Below, piece by piece: positions 22,074 to 33,674 of a stretch of 64,000 bases of DNA. The stretch comes from Oscheius dolichura. Lineage: Eukaryota; Nematoda; Chromadorea; Rhabditida; Rhabditidae. The notes below the pieces were generated by a model. It did not search any database and was not told the DNA's origin. It was given only the letters and a program-made list of their open reading frames with translations. Position 1 is the stretch's first letter. The number at the start of each line of letters is the position of its first letter. Location of the stretch: assembly GCA_932521035.1 (NCBI GenBank), contig OW051493.1, positions 4,712,001 to 4,776,000 of the forward strand, read 5' to 3'. The translations under genes were made by a program, and so were the position numbers.

Positions 22074-25000
22074 ATGTATATACCTGTAGGTTTTTCGTGT
22101 GCGCTATATTCGTTGAAGATTGACAGAGAAACTGCTCTCCATCTTCCAGCAGTCGAAGGAGCCCCAAAAACCCGTCCTGTTGTCTCAATCGCTTCGAATC
22201 GCGAAAAGACATTTGTTGCTGTCGCAACTGGAGAGTCTATTTATATTTGGCTTGCACACGTAATATTTTATGTTGCTTATTTGAATATATATTTTAGCCA
22301 CAACTGTTGTTATGCGTTCTTGCAGTACCCGAAGCGGATCTTCGCGAAAAGGGAAACATACGAAAGATTTACTGGAGATATGACTCGTCGGCTATCGCAG
22401 TGCTAGTTCGTTTATTTTTTACACATTTATTTTTTTGAATATGCTTTAGACTTCTTTAAATCACATTTATATTTATCGAGTTGATATAAGCGAAGATAGT
22501 TGCTATAATCTCGAGGATAATTCTGCTTATAGAAGGTCATCACAGGTGTAGCCGTTATAAATACAATCATTTTTCCAACTTTTCAGGAATTATTTTTGCG
22601 GGGCTATCGTCCTGCTGTCAGCCTTTTCCCTGCAGTTATTGTAAATCTTGCTGCACCAGCAACATGGTTAATAATCTTCGTTTCTTTGATATTGTGTGTT
22701 TCAGCTGTGTTCCTCTTCGTGAAGAACTTTTAGTCTGTGTTAAAAATGGATACAGCCACCACATTTCTTGGGATGGAGCGGTCAAAACAGAATTTACTAT
22801 TAGACTAGCGTCTGTTCCTTTTGCCCACGATCAACTACAATCTAAACGTATATTATTTACTAGTTAGTGCAAATAACATTTTAGCCGAATATATTGATAG
22901 CTCAATCCATATAGTAGATGCAGTTTATGCTCCCCTCATTGGCGGATACTGTGTTGTTTTATCTGATGGCCGTGCAGCACTATTGACTTCTTCCGACTCT
23001 AAATTTCACCCAAATGTAATTTTAGTTTTTTTCCCTATATTCCCCTTTGTTTTCAGAGCTTGCTTGGTGTCTGGGTTACAAATATAAAAGACGCATTGTG
23101 TACAGATGTTAACCATAAATTCCGCTTACTTCTGTTTGGTTGTGAAAATGGCGAGATTGCAGCATTCCATTTGGATGATACGAATGGTTCATTGGTACAA
23201 GCGTTCCGTGTTCCATTAAACATAGTTGATGGACCAGGTTTGTTCTCCTTTTTCTTTTTTCTTTTTCACTTATTCACCTCATAGAACTTACGCGGGCTCC
23301 AATGCCATGTACTCGGGTAACAGTCTTACCTAATGGAACTGCAATGGCCGCAGTATGGAGCCATCAACAATTACCTGAAGATAAGAAAAGCCTACCGCCA
23401 ACAGCCGCAATATTCAGTGCGTTTGGAGCACAACTTTGGTGTTCTCTAGAAGAAGTTTCTGAATTGTAATACAATTCCATTATGTCTACGAATTGGTTTC
23501 AGAGATATAACCGCTTCTATTACTTATACCACTATAGAGTGGGGAACAGAAGGATTTCAACTTTGGCTTGGACGCACTGATGGTTTAAAACTTTTACCTT
23601 TAGTGAGATCAGCAGCTTCTTGCAATCCTGTTATGGTAATCTTAAACAAGACATGGTTATATTATTTTTAGGAACATCATGATCGTGTAGTGCTCTTAAC
23701 AAGCTCCAATATTATAATCAGTCCTCCTAGAGAAAGAGAACCGGCTGCTAGTGCCCCACATTCAGTTTGGATCCGTATAACATATCCAAATGAATATATT
23801 TCAGCCAATTGGCCTATAAGAGTAAGATAGTAATAATATAGCTAAATGTAATTATATGTTTAGTTTGTTTCTCTAGATTCGGAAGCAAAAACCCTCGTGA
23901 TAGCGGGTACAAGAGGGCTAGCTCATTGTAATTTAACAACAGGTAGATGGAAAATTTTTGGAAATGAAAGCCAGGTGCAGTTGTTTTTCTTTAAATTTTT
24001 ATTGTTTACCAGGAAAGAGATATTGTTGTCACAGGAGGAGTAGTAATATGGGAAAACGCGCTTGGTATCGCGTGCTCAGAGCAAGATAATACAAAAGAGC
24101 TGTTGAAATTCTATCCTTTGAGTACAAAATTAGACAATCGGTTTGCTTCTGTAATGGATACAGACTCGCGAGTTTTAATGATGAATTTGAGGTTTGTTTT
24201 ACACGAATGACTTCACTATTTGCATGAATTTTTAGGGACGATTCCTTAGTAACTTTTGATGCGGACTGCCGTATTCTTTTGTATAAGTTAAAGCGTACTG
24301 ATGATCCTAAACAGGCAGACACATATGCACAGGTTTTTCAAAATATTTTTTCATACTATTTTATATTAGGTCGAACTGGAGAGAATAGCAGAAATACGGG
24401 TCGGAGATCTCATCCCACATCCAGCCTGCTTAGTTTCGCTACAATTAACTCATTTGAATTTAGATACCGGTTTGTTTCGCTTGCCTGCTCGTTTAAAAAA
24501 CACAATTATAGGAAGTGGAACGTTTATGTCAGGTATTGATACGGTATTAATTAATGTTTCTGGTAAATTAATTACGTTGAGTCCTAAAAACGCTTCTAAA
24601 GACGATGAAGAACGATTCCAGGTTCAATTTTTTGTATGTTTCTTATTTCTATCTATTCAGTTGAATCAGCCAATAATGGTAGCTTCTTTTGTAGAGCAAA
24701 TTTGGCATGATCGCATGAGATCCGCTAGTCTTATCGCCTCTGAAGAAACTCCTCATTTGTCTAATGCTTTGTGGATTAATTGTGGTTCTAAAGGAATGCG
24801 GGTTTGAATTGCTTTATTACCTTTTTTTACACAGAAACGATTAGGTGTGGCTCCCACTTCTTCCGGGACGAAAAGCGCAAAATGCTCAAGAATCATCATT
24901 TATTTCTAAAAGGATAATGCTGCCCTACGTACTTGGCATCTATCCTATAGGTACCGTAGTATATGTTAATAGATGCTTATTTTTACAGTTATCTATTCTA

Positions 25001-27350
25001 ATGACTGTTTGGCCGTTGGTGTAGAAACTATTCGAATGCAGTTAAATCTTCATGGTGGAAAACGACTTTCTTTTTATAATCTGCATCGAAACAGCGAAGT
25101 TAGTTTGTTCGTCAAAACTAAAAAAACTTATACTGCAGATATTTGTACACCACCTTCTTCGCCAACTATTAAAACGCAACCTTGGAATGTTTGCGCTAGA
25201 AGTTGCCGGAGCATGCCGTCGACTGCCACATTTCTCTCATTCATTAGAGTTACTTCTGCATGGTGTTTTAGAGGAAGAGGCTACCAGTAGCGATCCCATT
25301 CCAGGTGAAAATATTTCTGTTAAATGTGTACAAATACATTTAGATCCATTATTGCCAAGATGTGTAGCATTTATTCGCGAGTTTCCGGAATATCTTAAAA
25401 CTATAGCTCACTGTTCTAGAAAAACAGAGCTGGCTCTTTGGCCAGCTTTATTTTCAGTCACAGGCTCTCCGAACGATTTATTTGAAGTAATTAATGGCAC
25501 ATTTTAAGCCCGTTTTTTAAAGATTTGTTTACGTGACGGCCAGCTTCAAACCGCTGCTAGTTTTTTTATTGTCCTGCAAAGTATCGAACACTCTCAAATT
25601 AGTCAAGAACAATCTCTACGTCTTTTAAGCGAAGCACTGTCTGCAGGAGAATGGACTATCGCCAGAGATATGGTTCGGTTCGCTAATTCCATCGATGCTG
25701 ATGACATGGACAGTCCTGCTAGGTTTTGCCTGGTCTATTGGGCATTTATTTACATTTTTTGTAGATCACCTATCCCTCTGCACCAAGCTAGGAGAACTAC
25801 TTCCATGTCGCTAAACAATGGAGAAGCAAATGAACTTGTTTTTTCCCGATTCCAAGCAGCCGCTAAAGTTTCAAAAGTTCGCCATTCTCATGATCATAAA
25901 GATACGCATCGAAAAGATTCTACCGGATCTGGAAAGAAAGTTACAAGGGTACCTAACTTTTTCCATCTTTTTATTGTATCTATTAGGCCATGTCGAATGA
26001 AACATCCCCTCCATCACCTACAGCCGCACAAAACGCTTTAGCTGAGAAGATGGATATAATTTTGATTGAACATGGTAAAAGGCTACTAGATCACTACTGT
26101 ATACGCGACTTAGGTTTGGATTGTTTATGGCAATTTTAAAAATAAATTTAGGGTGCTTTTGTGCTCATTTAGAAATATCAACATATCGGCTGATGTCACA
26201 TCATTCCGTCTCAGATTTCCCATCAGCTTTAGTGCGACTTCATTCGCAGTTTAATTGGCCTTATCCTGTTCCTGGAAAGCATGTGGTCGATCAATTAGAA
26301 AAAAGATTAGGTGCTATGACAACTAGTAGAAGTTCGTGCAGTTTGAGTGGTGAGTACCGTAAGGTTAACTCCCTATTAGTGCTGTCAGGATCATTCAATG
26401 GAGAAGTACCCAAGCCCCCAGTTTTGCAGCCGAAAGAAAATGGAGTTACACGGCCGCTTACACCTCCATCTGAAGGAGATGAATCTTGCTCCGTCAAAGA
26501 AGCTCAGCTTCTTCCTCTGGGTGCAGGTAATAATTCTTACTTGATAATATTAATAATAGTTTTTTTAGATACAAGTCCACAAACAAACGGAAGGATTTCT
26601 CCGGATAGTTTACTTACACAAGGCACACCTGAAACCCCAACAACGAAAAGTACAGCCGGTGATTGGCAAGGTAAAGTTGTAGATTCAGTTATCTTATTCA
26701 ATGTTCTCAGGAGTCGAGATGTTAGTAGGGGAAGCTACAAGTAGAGGACCTTCATTAAGTCAACGACAACTTTCTACGATGCTACAGCTTTTCTCGGACG
26801 CATGCTCCATTGACTGGGTTTTTCTGGTACGTCGATATACAGTGTATCATCTTACGGTTTACAGTTATGTTTGGTAAGCCGTGATGTGACGCGAATCAGA
26901 ACTGAAATAAATGCATCCACTCTGAGCAAATGGGGACCGGAAGCATTTGGCCAAATGCGTCTAGGTTGTACAACTCTATTAAACTGGGCAGCGACAAACT
27001 GGTAATCCTTTTCCGTTGCTTCCTCTTAAAATTATCTTGTAGTATTGGTTACGTTTCTATATTACAAGTATTCCATGCTCATTTGGAAATGGTTTCTGAA
27101 CAATCAGGCTACCTCGATTTGCCTCCACCGAAACCTGCGTCATCTCAAGAAAGGATATCAGCACGTAAAACTGAAAGTAAGACAAGTTATGTTCATGCTT
27201 CTTATGTAAATATAAGAAATATCACCGTTGGATGGAGTATCGTCACCACAAATGCGCAAAGCGTTTGGAAGAGAACGAAGCCGAAGTGTCGATCGCCTTG
27301 TTACTAACCCTACAAGCGCTGAAGATAGTGAAGGTTGCATCCTCATGTAA
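22074..27350 (+). CDS. RIC1: RIC1 homologue, RAB6A-GEF complex subunit
   Basis: RIC1 with RGP1 forms the guanine-nucleotide exchange factor for RAB6 on Golgi membranes. Start [19 protein letters not shown], then a WD-like N-terminal half: [78 protein letters not shown] then [18 protein letters not shown], and SVWSVFGAQL-like [12 protein letters not shown]. The C-terminal RIC1 domain is clear: [77 protein letters not shown]. Ser/Pro-rich linker, then [13 protein letters not shown] and the stop (TAA 27348-27350). About 25 introns, mostly 35-50 nt. AT-rich. Confidence 0.9.
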
Positions 27351-27808
27351 AAATATCCGCATAACCTTGCCGATCCAATGCCCGTGTCAATTTTTTTACA
27401 GGTAAAATTGTACAATGTGATAATATTTATTTCTATCTTGTTTTAAAATGTTTTCCTTCTACAGAAATGCTCAATTTTTTCCATAGTTTTAATAAATATA
27501 TATATATATTTCTTCCAGAGGGCAATGACAGATAGAGAAGGGTGAAAGTGTCAAAGAACAGGACTTATTGTTCTTATCATTTTAGCGAAAAGGTATCAAT
27601 TGCTGATGATTCTAGGGCTCTGTACTTTGTTCTAATAAAGACTTTCGCTTCTCAGCTAGCCTCTACCGCTTTCAAACACAGTTGGGCACATCTTCTTTGA
27701 ACGCTTATCTTGTTTTCCCCGTATGCTTATCTTCGAGAACAACACTATAGTCACATTATGTATACTGCCCTTTTCCTCTTATCTTCTCATAGAAACTCTT
27801 CGCTTTAG
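27351..27808. other. Intergenic region between RIC1 and the acyl-CoA synthetase
   Basis: 458 bp, AT-rich, with a short (TA)n run near 27495-27510. Composition changes to GC-rich at the start of the next gene, whose ATG directly follows TTCGCTTTAG. No gene seen. Confidence 0.45.
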
Positions 27809-30202
27809 ATGGTACTCCAATCCTCCTACGAGCCAGTTCCCGTGGAGACAGTTCTGCTCCATGAAAAGGTGTTGTCGGCCATGCAGAGGCATGCCGAGCG
27901 GCATCCCACCAAGGCGGCACTGGTAAGGGCTTCCGATTATTAGGGTTCAATTGCCAGGTTATGGCTGAGGATCCCCACCAGACGATTACATACGGCCAAC
28001 TTCGGTCTTTGGTGTTTTCGGTGTCCAGTTTCCTGTACCAGAAGTAACGCCGTCCCTTGTCTCCCCTAACGAACCTTCTCTAGGGGCGTCGGCTACCGAG
28101 ATGTCGTGTGTCAGGTCCTGCCCAACTGTATCGAGTTCTGTGTCGGCTATCTCGCTTCCCTGAATTGTGGCGGAGCTATGAGCGGCGCCTCGGCCATGTT
28201 CACCGACTGTGAGGTCCCTTCCCTGTCCTTCTAATCCGATCCAGATGAACTGGAAAGACAGTTCCAAGACTCCAAGTGCAAGGCCGTCATCACCGACGGG
28301 GTTCACCTCCAGAAGGTGCTCCGGGCCGTCGGGAACTCTCCTCTGGTAAAGGTCGTCCTCTGTGTCCGCCCGCCGCCCGGCTCCCTTCCCCCGAAAGTCT
28401 TCTCATGGAAAGAGGCCACCAACCACCCGACCAGATCCCTTCCTCTCTTCCCTAAAAAGTACGTGCTCCCCTTTGAGATGGACTCATCCCGTCTAGAATG
28501 GATGACCTGGCCCTCCTGCCCTACTCCAGCGGAACCACCGGCTCGCCGAAGGGAGTCATGTTGACCCATAAAAACTTCGGGACGATGATAGAAATCGTCA
28601 TACGGTAAGGCGGGAGAGGGTGGAGGACGCGGTCCTTTCCAGGCACCATGAGACGGTCGTCGTGCCGAAAATAAGAGACGACGAGGACTGGAACTGGTAC
28701 CAGCAGCATCTGCTCCTCTTCCTCCCCTGGTATTTCCCCTGTCCTCCTCTTACCGTATCCAGGTCCCACATCTACGGGTTCGGAGTGCTCAACATGGTTC
28801 TTCTCCTGGGGAGCACCGGCGTCATAATGTCCAAGTTCGACCCGGCCGTGTTCCTCAGCTCTCTCGAAAAGTACAAGGTCTCCCTGTCCCCACATTCCCA
28901 GAAAAGGCTGTTCAGGTGGAGATATTAATGCTGGTCCCCCCGGTGGCCCTGTTCATGGTGAGACACGAATCCGTGGCCAAGTACGACCTGTCCTCCGTCA
29001 AGCTGGTCCTCACGGGGGCTGCTCCCCTGGGGAAAGAGCTTTGCGACGAGTTCTACTCCAAGTTCAAAAATATCCGATACATGGCCCAGGGTAGAGTGGT
29101 GGCAAGCCGAATAGGGATCAGAGAAAAACATTTTTGAGCAGCTTCAAAGTGTTCTACCCTGGTTCTCATATAGTTCGACTCCTTTCCACACCCATACATA
29201 GCCAAAACGTCCAACTTGAGCGCGTCCCCAGAAGCCCTCATAAAAAAGTCATTTTTGTCTCCCTCTTTTATTGAGGTATTGTAACTCAAGGTGTCGGTAG
29301 AGTGTCGTGGGAAGGAGTCTAACTACAGGAGGACGACCGTAGAATACTGTCGAGAGCAAAAAAATAGCAAAACGGCCCCTTGAAACTGCTCAAAAATGCG
29401 TTTTCCTCTGCCCCCATTTGGCCTGCCACTACTGTAGTGGTCATGTCTCTTTTTTTCACGCGGTGCTTTAGCATACGGCTTAACGGAATGTGGTATGGCT
29501 AGCCATTTGCCTCTGTACGACAGGAGGGACAACTACGTGACAGTCGGACGGGTGGCGGCCAACTTCGAACAAAAGGTACGCGGCCAGGAAGAGTGGGGAA
29601 TACCTTGGAAAGTAGATAATCGACCCAGCAACTGGGAAGGAGGTGGCCACCGGAGAGAGGGGAGAGATCTGTGTCAGGGGACCGACAATCATGAAGGGAT
29701 ACCTGAACAGGCCGGAGGCCACGGCGGAGACGATCGACCGGGAGGGATGGCTACACACAGGTGGGGGCAGGGGGAGGACAGACAGAGCAGGAGACGTTCA
29801 GGAGACGTGGGCTACGTGAACGAGAAGGGAGAGACATTCATCGTGGACAGGATCAAGGAACTCATAAAGGTGAAGGGACTCCAAGTGCCGCCGGCCGAGC
29901 TGGAGGATCTCCTCCACGGTCATCCCGGTATCGCCGACGTGGCGGTGGTTGGCATTCCCGACCCAAGAACAGGGGAGAAACCCAAGGCTTTCGTGGTCAA
30001 ATCCGACCCCCGACTGACGGAAGAGGAGGTCAAAAAATACGTGGAAGGTAGGTTGTCCTCGGGGGAGAGAACTTCTCTTCCAGGCAAGGTGTCCTCGTAC
30101 AAGTGGCTGGCCGGCGGAGTGGAGTTCATCAGCGAGATACCCAAATCGCCGTCAGGGAAGATCCTCCGGCGGATGCTCCGCGACATCCCGTCCAAGATAT
30201 AA
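27809..30202 (+). CDS. 4-coumarate:CoA ligase-like acyl-CoA synthetase, probable peroxisomal
   Basis: ANL-superfamily adenylating enzyme converting a carboxylic acid to its CoA thioester via an acyl-AMP. Start [20 protein letters not shown] directly follows a CTTTAG acceptor. Motifs in order: [20 protein letters not shown], the P-loop-like [130 protein letters not shown]. The last three residues, SKI, resemble a peroxisomal PTS1. One intron (29092-29478, about 390 nt) is ten times the usual size and splits MAQ from AYGLTE. Stop TAA 30200-30202 overlaps AATAAA. Similar to insect luciferase-like/4CL-like and C. elegans ACS proteins; substrate unknown. Confidence 0.9.
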
Positions 30203-30222
30203 ATAAATGCGTTTATCTACTC
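30197..30222. terminator. Shared convergent polyadenylation region
   Basis: The stop codons of the + strand synthetase (30200-30202) and the - strand K+ channel (30217-30219) are 14 nt apart. AATAAA at 30202-30207 serves the plus strand. The minus strand reads ATAAAC right after its stop and then enters the synthetase coding region, so the 3' UTRs must overlap coding sequence of the neighbour. Confidence 0.6.
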
Positions 30223-31468
30223 GTAAACATCGAAATCCTCGAGGTGGGTCACCAGTGGCACTCGGCTGTCCCGCTCCGCCGCCACCCGAGGCAGGATGTC
30301 GTCCAGGTCTCTCAGCATTTCCCGCACTTCTCGCGGGGATGCCTACAAATAGAATATTCCCTTATATTCGACTTACCTGAAACTCGTCTCCCACAATTTG
30401 GATGAGTTCGCTGACGGTGAGTTTCTTCCCGCCGACCCAGACATTCACATCCCGGGCCCCCGTAAAGCGTCGTCCTAGATAATGCACCTAATGGGAAGAC
30501 TGTAAATAAATGGCCGGAATACCTTTCTAAAGTATTTGTTGAGGATGGAAAAGAGCTCCGTGGTGAGGAGAATGCCCCACGTGAGATAGAGCAGGGTCAG
30601 CCCCAGCTGAGTCGTGTTCTCCACCAGAGGGATCCTGTCCCCGAAGCCGACTGTCGTGAAACTGATAAAGCTGGAAGAGGACAGTTTTGGGGGAGGGGAG
30701 CCGGCCACCTGAAGTATAGTTTATCGACGGAGTTGCCCTCGCCGGAATTGTTTACGACACGTGAACCGGCGACGAACGTGACCAGGAAGAGGAAGAGCAC
30801 GACGGCCATCGGCATCGGAGCATCGCTGCTGACCTTTGCCTTGGCATTCGGCTGAAATCAGGAGGGGAATGGCCCGGGCAGAAGGGCTCACCACCCGGAG
30901 CAGGGTCATCAGACACCAGAACGCCTTGCTGCTGTGCTTGCCGAAGTTGGCCAGGGTCAGGATCATGATCGGCGTGCCGATGATACAGAAGACCATGGTG
31001 AAGATGCGCGCCTCGTCCGTGTGCGGGTAGATGTTCCCGTAGCCTTAAACGTCCTCCTCCTCCTCCTCTGGCCATTGCCCTCACCGATGGTTGTCAGAGT
31101 GCCGAATTGAAAGAGAATTATATCACGCAGCGGCACGTGGGCCAGTTTATCGTCTAATTTACGGAAGATGATGCCGGAGACGGTCAGGACCCCGAGGAGG
31201 AGGGCCACCAGCAGCAGTTGGGGCAGGATGACCCGCCATGTCTGTAAACTCGATCTATTTTGGGAGACATGTGACCTTTGTGGGTGAAAGAGAGGCCTTT
31301 TCTCATGGAGGAACCCCGTCAAGCCCCGTTTCACATGGGTTATTCGCGTGACCGAGACCATTCCCCCCGGTAATCGGCGGCTATTATGGATAAGGGGGAC
31401 AGGGGCCGACTCACTCGGATACAGCCGGCAGCGACCTTCTTGACGACGGAGTGTTGGTGCCGCTTCAT
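30217..31468 (-). CDS. Two-pore-domain K+ channel (TWK family)
   Basis: K2P leak channel of excitable or other cells. Exon 1 encodes MKRHQHSVVKKVAAGCIR, joined over a 175-nt intron to TWRVILPQ and TM1 LLLVALLLGVLTVSGIIF. Pore 1 has the filter TIGYGN, then TM2 (MVFCIIGTPIMILTLANFGK). TM3 is MAVVLFLFLVTFVAGSRVV. Pore 2 is FISFTTVGFGDRIPLVENTT, then TM4 LGLTLLYLTWGILLTTELFS. The C-terminus (YLGRRFTGARDVNVWVGGKK to HLEDFDVYE, TAG 30217-30219) is about 100 residues. Both selectivity filters are intact. The extracellular cap normally between TM1 and pore 1 (about 60 residues) is almost absent: only KLDDKLAHVPLRD lies between. The K2P assignment is firm; subfamily is not resolved. Confidence 0.9.
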
Positions 31469-31579
31469 TTCAGGAAATCATCGATTGCCGGGAACAGATG
31501 ATGGACGGACGAGGGGTGATGGTATCGATCAGCCCGTTCGACTGGTTCCCGCCCCGCCCCGCTACAGAACACGACCGAT

Positions 31580-31594
31580 TCATTTATATACAGC
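31580..31594 (-). promoter_or_regulatory. TATA-like element upstream of the K+ channel gene
   Basis: The minus strand reads TGTATATAAATG about 115 nt before the channel ATG and directly beside the TGA stop of the upstream AGMO gene (31597-31599). If used, the channel promoter lies inside the AGMO 3' UTR. Evidence is the motif only. Confidence 0.35.
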
Positions 31595-31596
31595 TA

Positions 31597-33674
31597 TCAC
31601 TCCAGTTTCTTCTTCGAGCCACCGACGTAGCCCGTCGAGGACAGGAGCAGGGCCGTCGTCACCGAGACCGCCGAGAAGACCGTCAAAAAAGACACGTCTG
31701 CCCACATCCCGTACAGGGCGACGGCCGTCATCAAAACCGTGTCGAAGGCCACAGCGAATCCTCTGAAACGGGCGGCTGGTATGGACGGGGCAGGGACACT
31801 ACCTCAAATCAAAATAGAAACCAAATTTTTGAACCATGGCCAGTATAAAGGCGAGGGCGATGAGATTCTCCGAGAAGGACATGCCCGGCCGCACCTGGAA
31901 GATGTTGTCAAGGAGTTCCCCAGTGTCTCACCTCGTTTATCCGTAGAGCGATGGCTAGGAAGACGACCTTGGTGACGAGGAGATAGGCCCTGAGGGGCAG
32001 GGACAGCGGCGGGTTGTAGACCTCGATCGGGTACGTGATCTATGGAATGGTCAAGAGGGGGCCCCTAACCGAATACCTCGGGGATACCCTCGGTCGGGTC
32101 TTCCATGCGCAGCCACAGATAGAACCACTTGGTCTTGACCCCGGGAAAGTAGCCGGGAGGGTAGAAGGCCGCCTTCAGCTGAACATTCTCCCCTTTTGAG
32201 CGTTTCCTCAACCGGATACCTTTTCTACGAAACCGGGGAATATCTCTTCGCCCTTGTCGTTCCTCATTCGTCCTTTGTCGATTCCAAGAGCCTTGAACTC
32301 AAAGAATTGACACCACAACTGGTCGAAGCTGGCCACGGGGGTCACCAGCCCGTAGGCAATCTCCTCGTCCGGCTTCTCCTTCACATATGTGCCGAACAAT
32401 CTATAACAAGGTGACATTTTTTTACTAGGGTGACTTTTCGGTTCGACATCTATGCCATTCGAAAGAGGGTAAAACATTATCAAAGGGAACGCTTTCAGAT
32501 TTTATTCGATGATCCTCGTAGCAGTGATATCGAGAAAGTTGACTAAAGGTGACAAGAAACGGCCTTCCCCAGAGGAGCAATGAAAGCTGGTTGCAGAAGT
32601 GTAACGCAATGGACGAGTGGTTAGTGCATTAGACTATAAATTCTCCGTGTTTCTCTCGCGGCGGGTTCGACTTCTCTATTGGTCAAATTTTTTTTGCATT
32701 TTTTTCTGATGTTCCAAGTGATTCCCTCGCTCACCTGTCCCAAATAATTAGCGTTCCGCCGTAATTCTTATCTAAATCAAATAATTAGCGTTCCACAGTA
32801 TAATTCTTACCTATGCAATAGGGATTACGGCCATGATGGACACGATGGCTGGACGGAGTGTTGAAAAAATATTCCAGAGGGCCGAGGTAGGGGACCATCT
32901 GAACACGGGGCAGTGTTTGAAAAAAGGGGGCTGAGACCTGGGTGTGGAGCCAGAACTGGTAGAGGACATTGAGATAGCGGTGGACCTGGAAAATGTTCGG
33001 CGGGATGAGCAGGGCCTGGGAGACGTCGAAGAAACACATGGCCATGTCCTGAACCGGCTGTCTGCCCTCCCCCGGGAGGAGTCACCTGGATGGCCCCCTG
33101 CCTCAGGGCCGTGCTCAGGTTGTAGTACTCGGACGAGTGGTGCATCTGGTGGAAGGACCAGAAGACGCCGGCCTCTGGAAAGAAGGGTGTCTCGGGAGGA
33201 GGGGCTACCCACCGTGGATGGCCCGGTGGCCCAGGTAGTACATGAGATCCTGGGTGAAGAAGCAGAGCACCCAGGTGTAGGCACTGTCCGGGGGGAGGTC
33301 TATCTGTAGCCGGGGGGATCATCTCCAGCCCGGAGACTTACCAGGTGGAGTCTGTCGTAGACGGGCTTGTAGAGGTAGGCCGACACGGACACGCCGCCGA
33401 CCTTGAAGAGCAGCGAGAGCATCCCCGCGTTGAGGGAGGTGATCGTGTCGTTGAAGGCATACTTCCTGTCGTCGAGGAAGAAGAATTCGAGGATGACGAG
33501 GACCAGGAACCAGATGGTCACCTGGAAGGGGAGGGTCGGAAAGGGAGGGGGACTCACATGGTCGGTGTAGTTGGGGACGGCCTCCTGGGTGGGGTAGATG
33601 GTCTCGTTTGGAGTGACCAAGTAGAAGAGGTAGCGGAGGTTGTTGGGGTGGAGGCCACGGACGACGCTGTCCAT
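31597..33674 (-). CDS. agmo-1: Alkylglycerol monooxygenase (AGMO/TMEM195), ER membrane
   Basis: Tetrahydrobiopterin-dependent di-iron enzyme that cleaves ether lipids; in C. elegans agmo-1 affects the cuticle. Start MDSVVRGLHPNNLRYLFYLV, then TM VTIWFLVLVILEFFFLDDRK and LNAGMLSLLFKVGGVSVSAY. The fatty-acid-hydroxylase histidine boxes are all visible: FTQDLMYYLGHRAIHGG (HxxxH-type), WSFHQMHHSSEYYN, and TPSSHRVHHGRNPYC. Next come DKNYGGTLIIWDR, LFGTYVKEKPDEEIAYGLVT, and several C-terminal TMs ending SSTGYVGGSKKKLE (TGA 31597-31599); the lysine-rich end fits ER retention. The DKNYGG exon is only 37 nt (32735-32771). The intron before it is a copy of it, and the 334-nt intron after it carries a tRNA-like repeat. 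GC-rich. The ATG is 6 nt after AACTAG. Confidence 0.93.
32430..32720 (+). repeat. tRNA-like repeat copy 2, inside an AGMO intron
   Basis: A leader with ATTCGAAAGAGGGTAAAAC (about 32457-32475) and TTTCAGATTTTATTCGATGA precedes a tRNA-like body: A-box-like TGGACGAGTGG (32610-32620), GACTATAAATTC in the anticodon position, a long Ser/Leu-type variable segment, B box GGGTTCGACTT (32663-32673), and a run of eight T at 32688-32695 fitting a Pol III terminator. The leader motifs recur in the same order in the 62-kb copy. The anticodon stem pairs poorly, so a pseudo-tRNA or SINE-like element is favoured. It lies antisense to AGMO. Confidence 0.55.
32735..32810 (-). repeat. Tandem duplication forming an AGMO exon and its neighbouring intron
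   Basis: Two adjacent copies: the exon copy 32735-32771 (37 nt) and the intron copy 32772-32810 (39 nt). Both contain CAAATAATTAGCGTTCC and TAATTCTTA on the + strand with only a few differences between. In the intron copy GATAAG has become GGTAAG (donor) and GGACAG has become GATTTAG (acceptor). Confidence 0.85.

Noticed and set aside
32608-32700. A working tRNA gene in the AGMO intron
   Set aside because: A/B boxes and a T-run terminator are present, but the anticodon stem pairs at only three positions and the acceptor arms do not match. Treated as a tRNA-like repeat.
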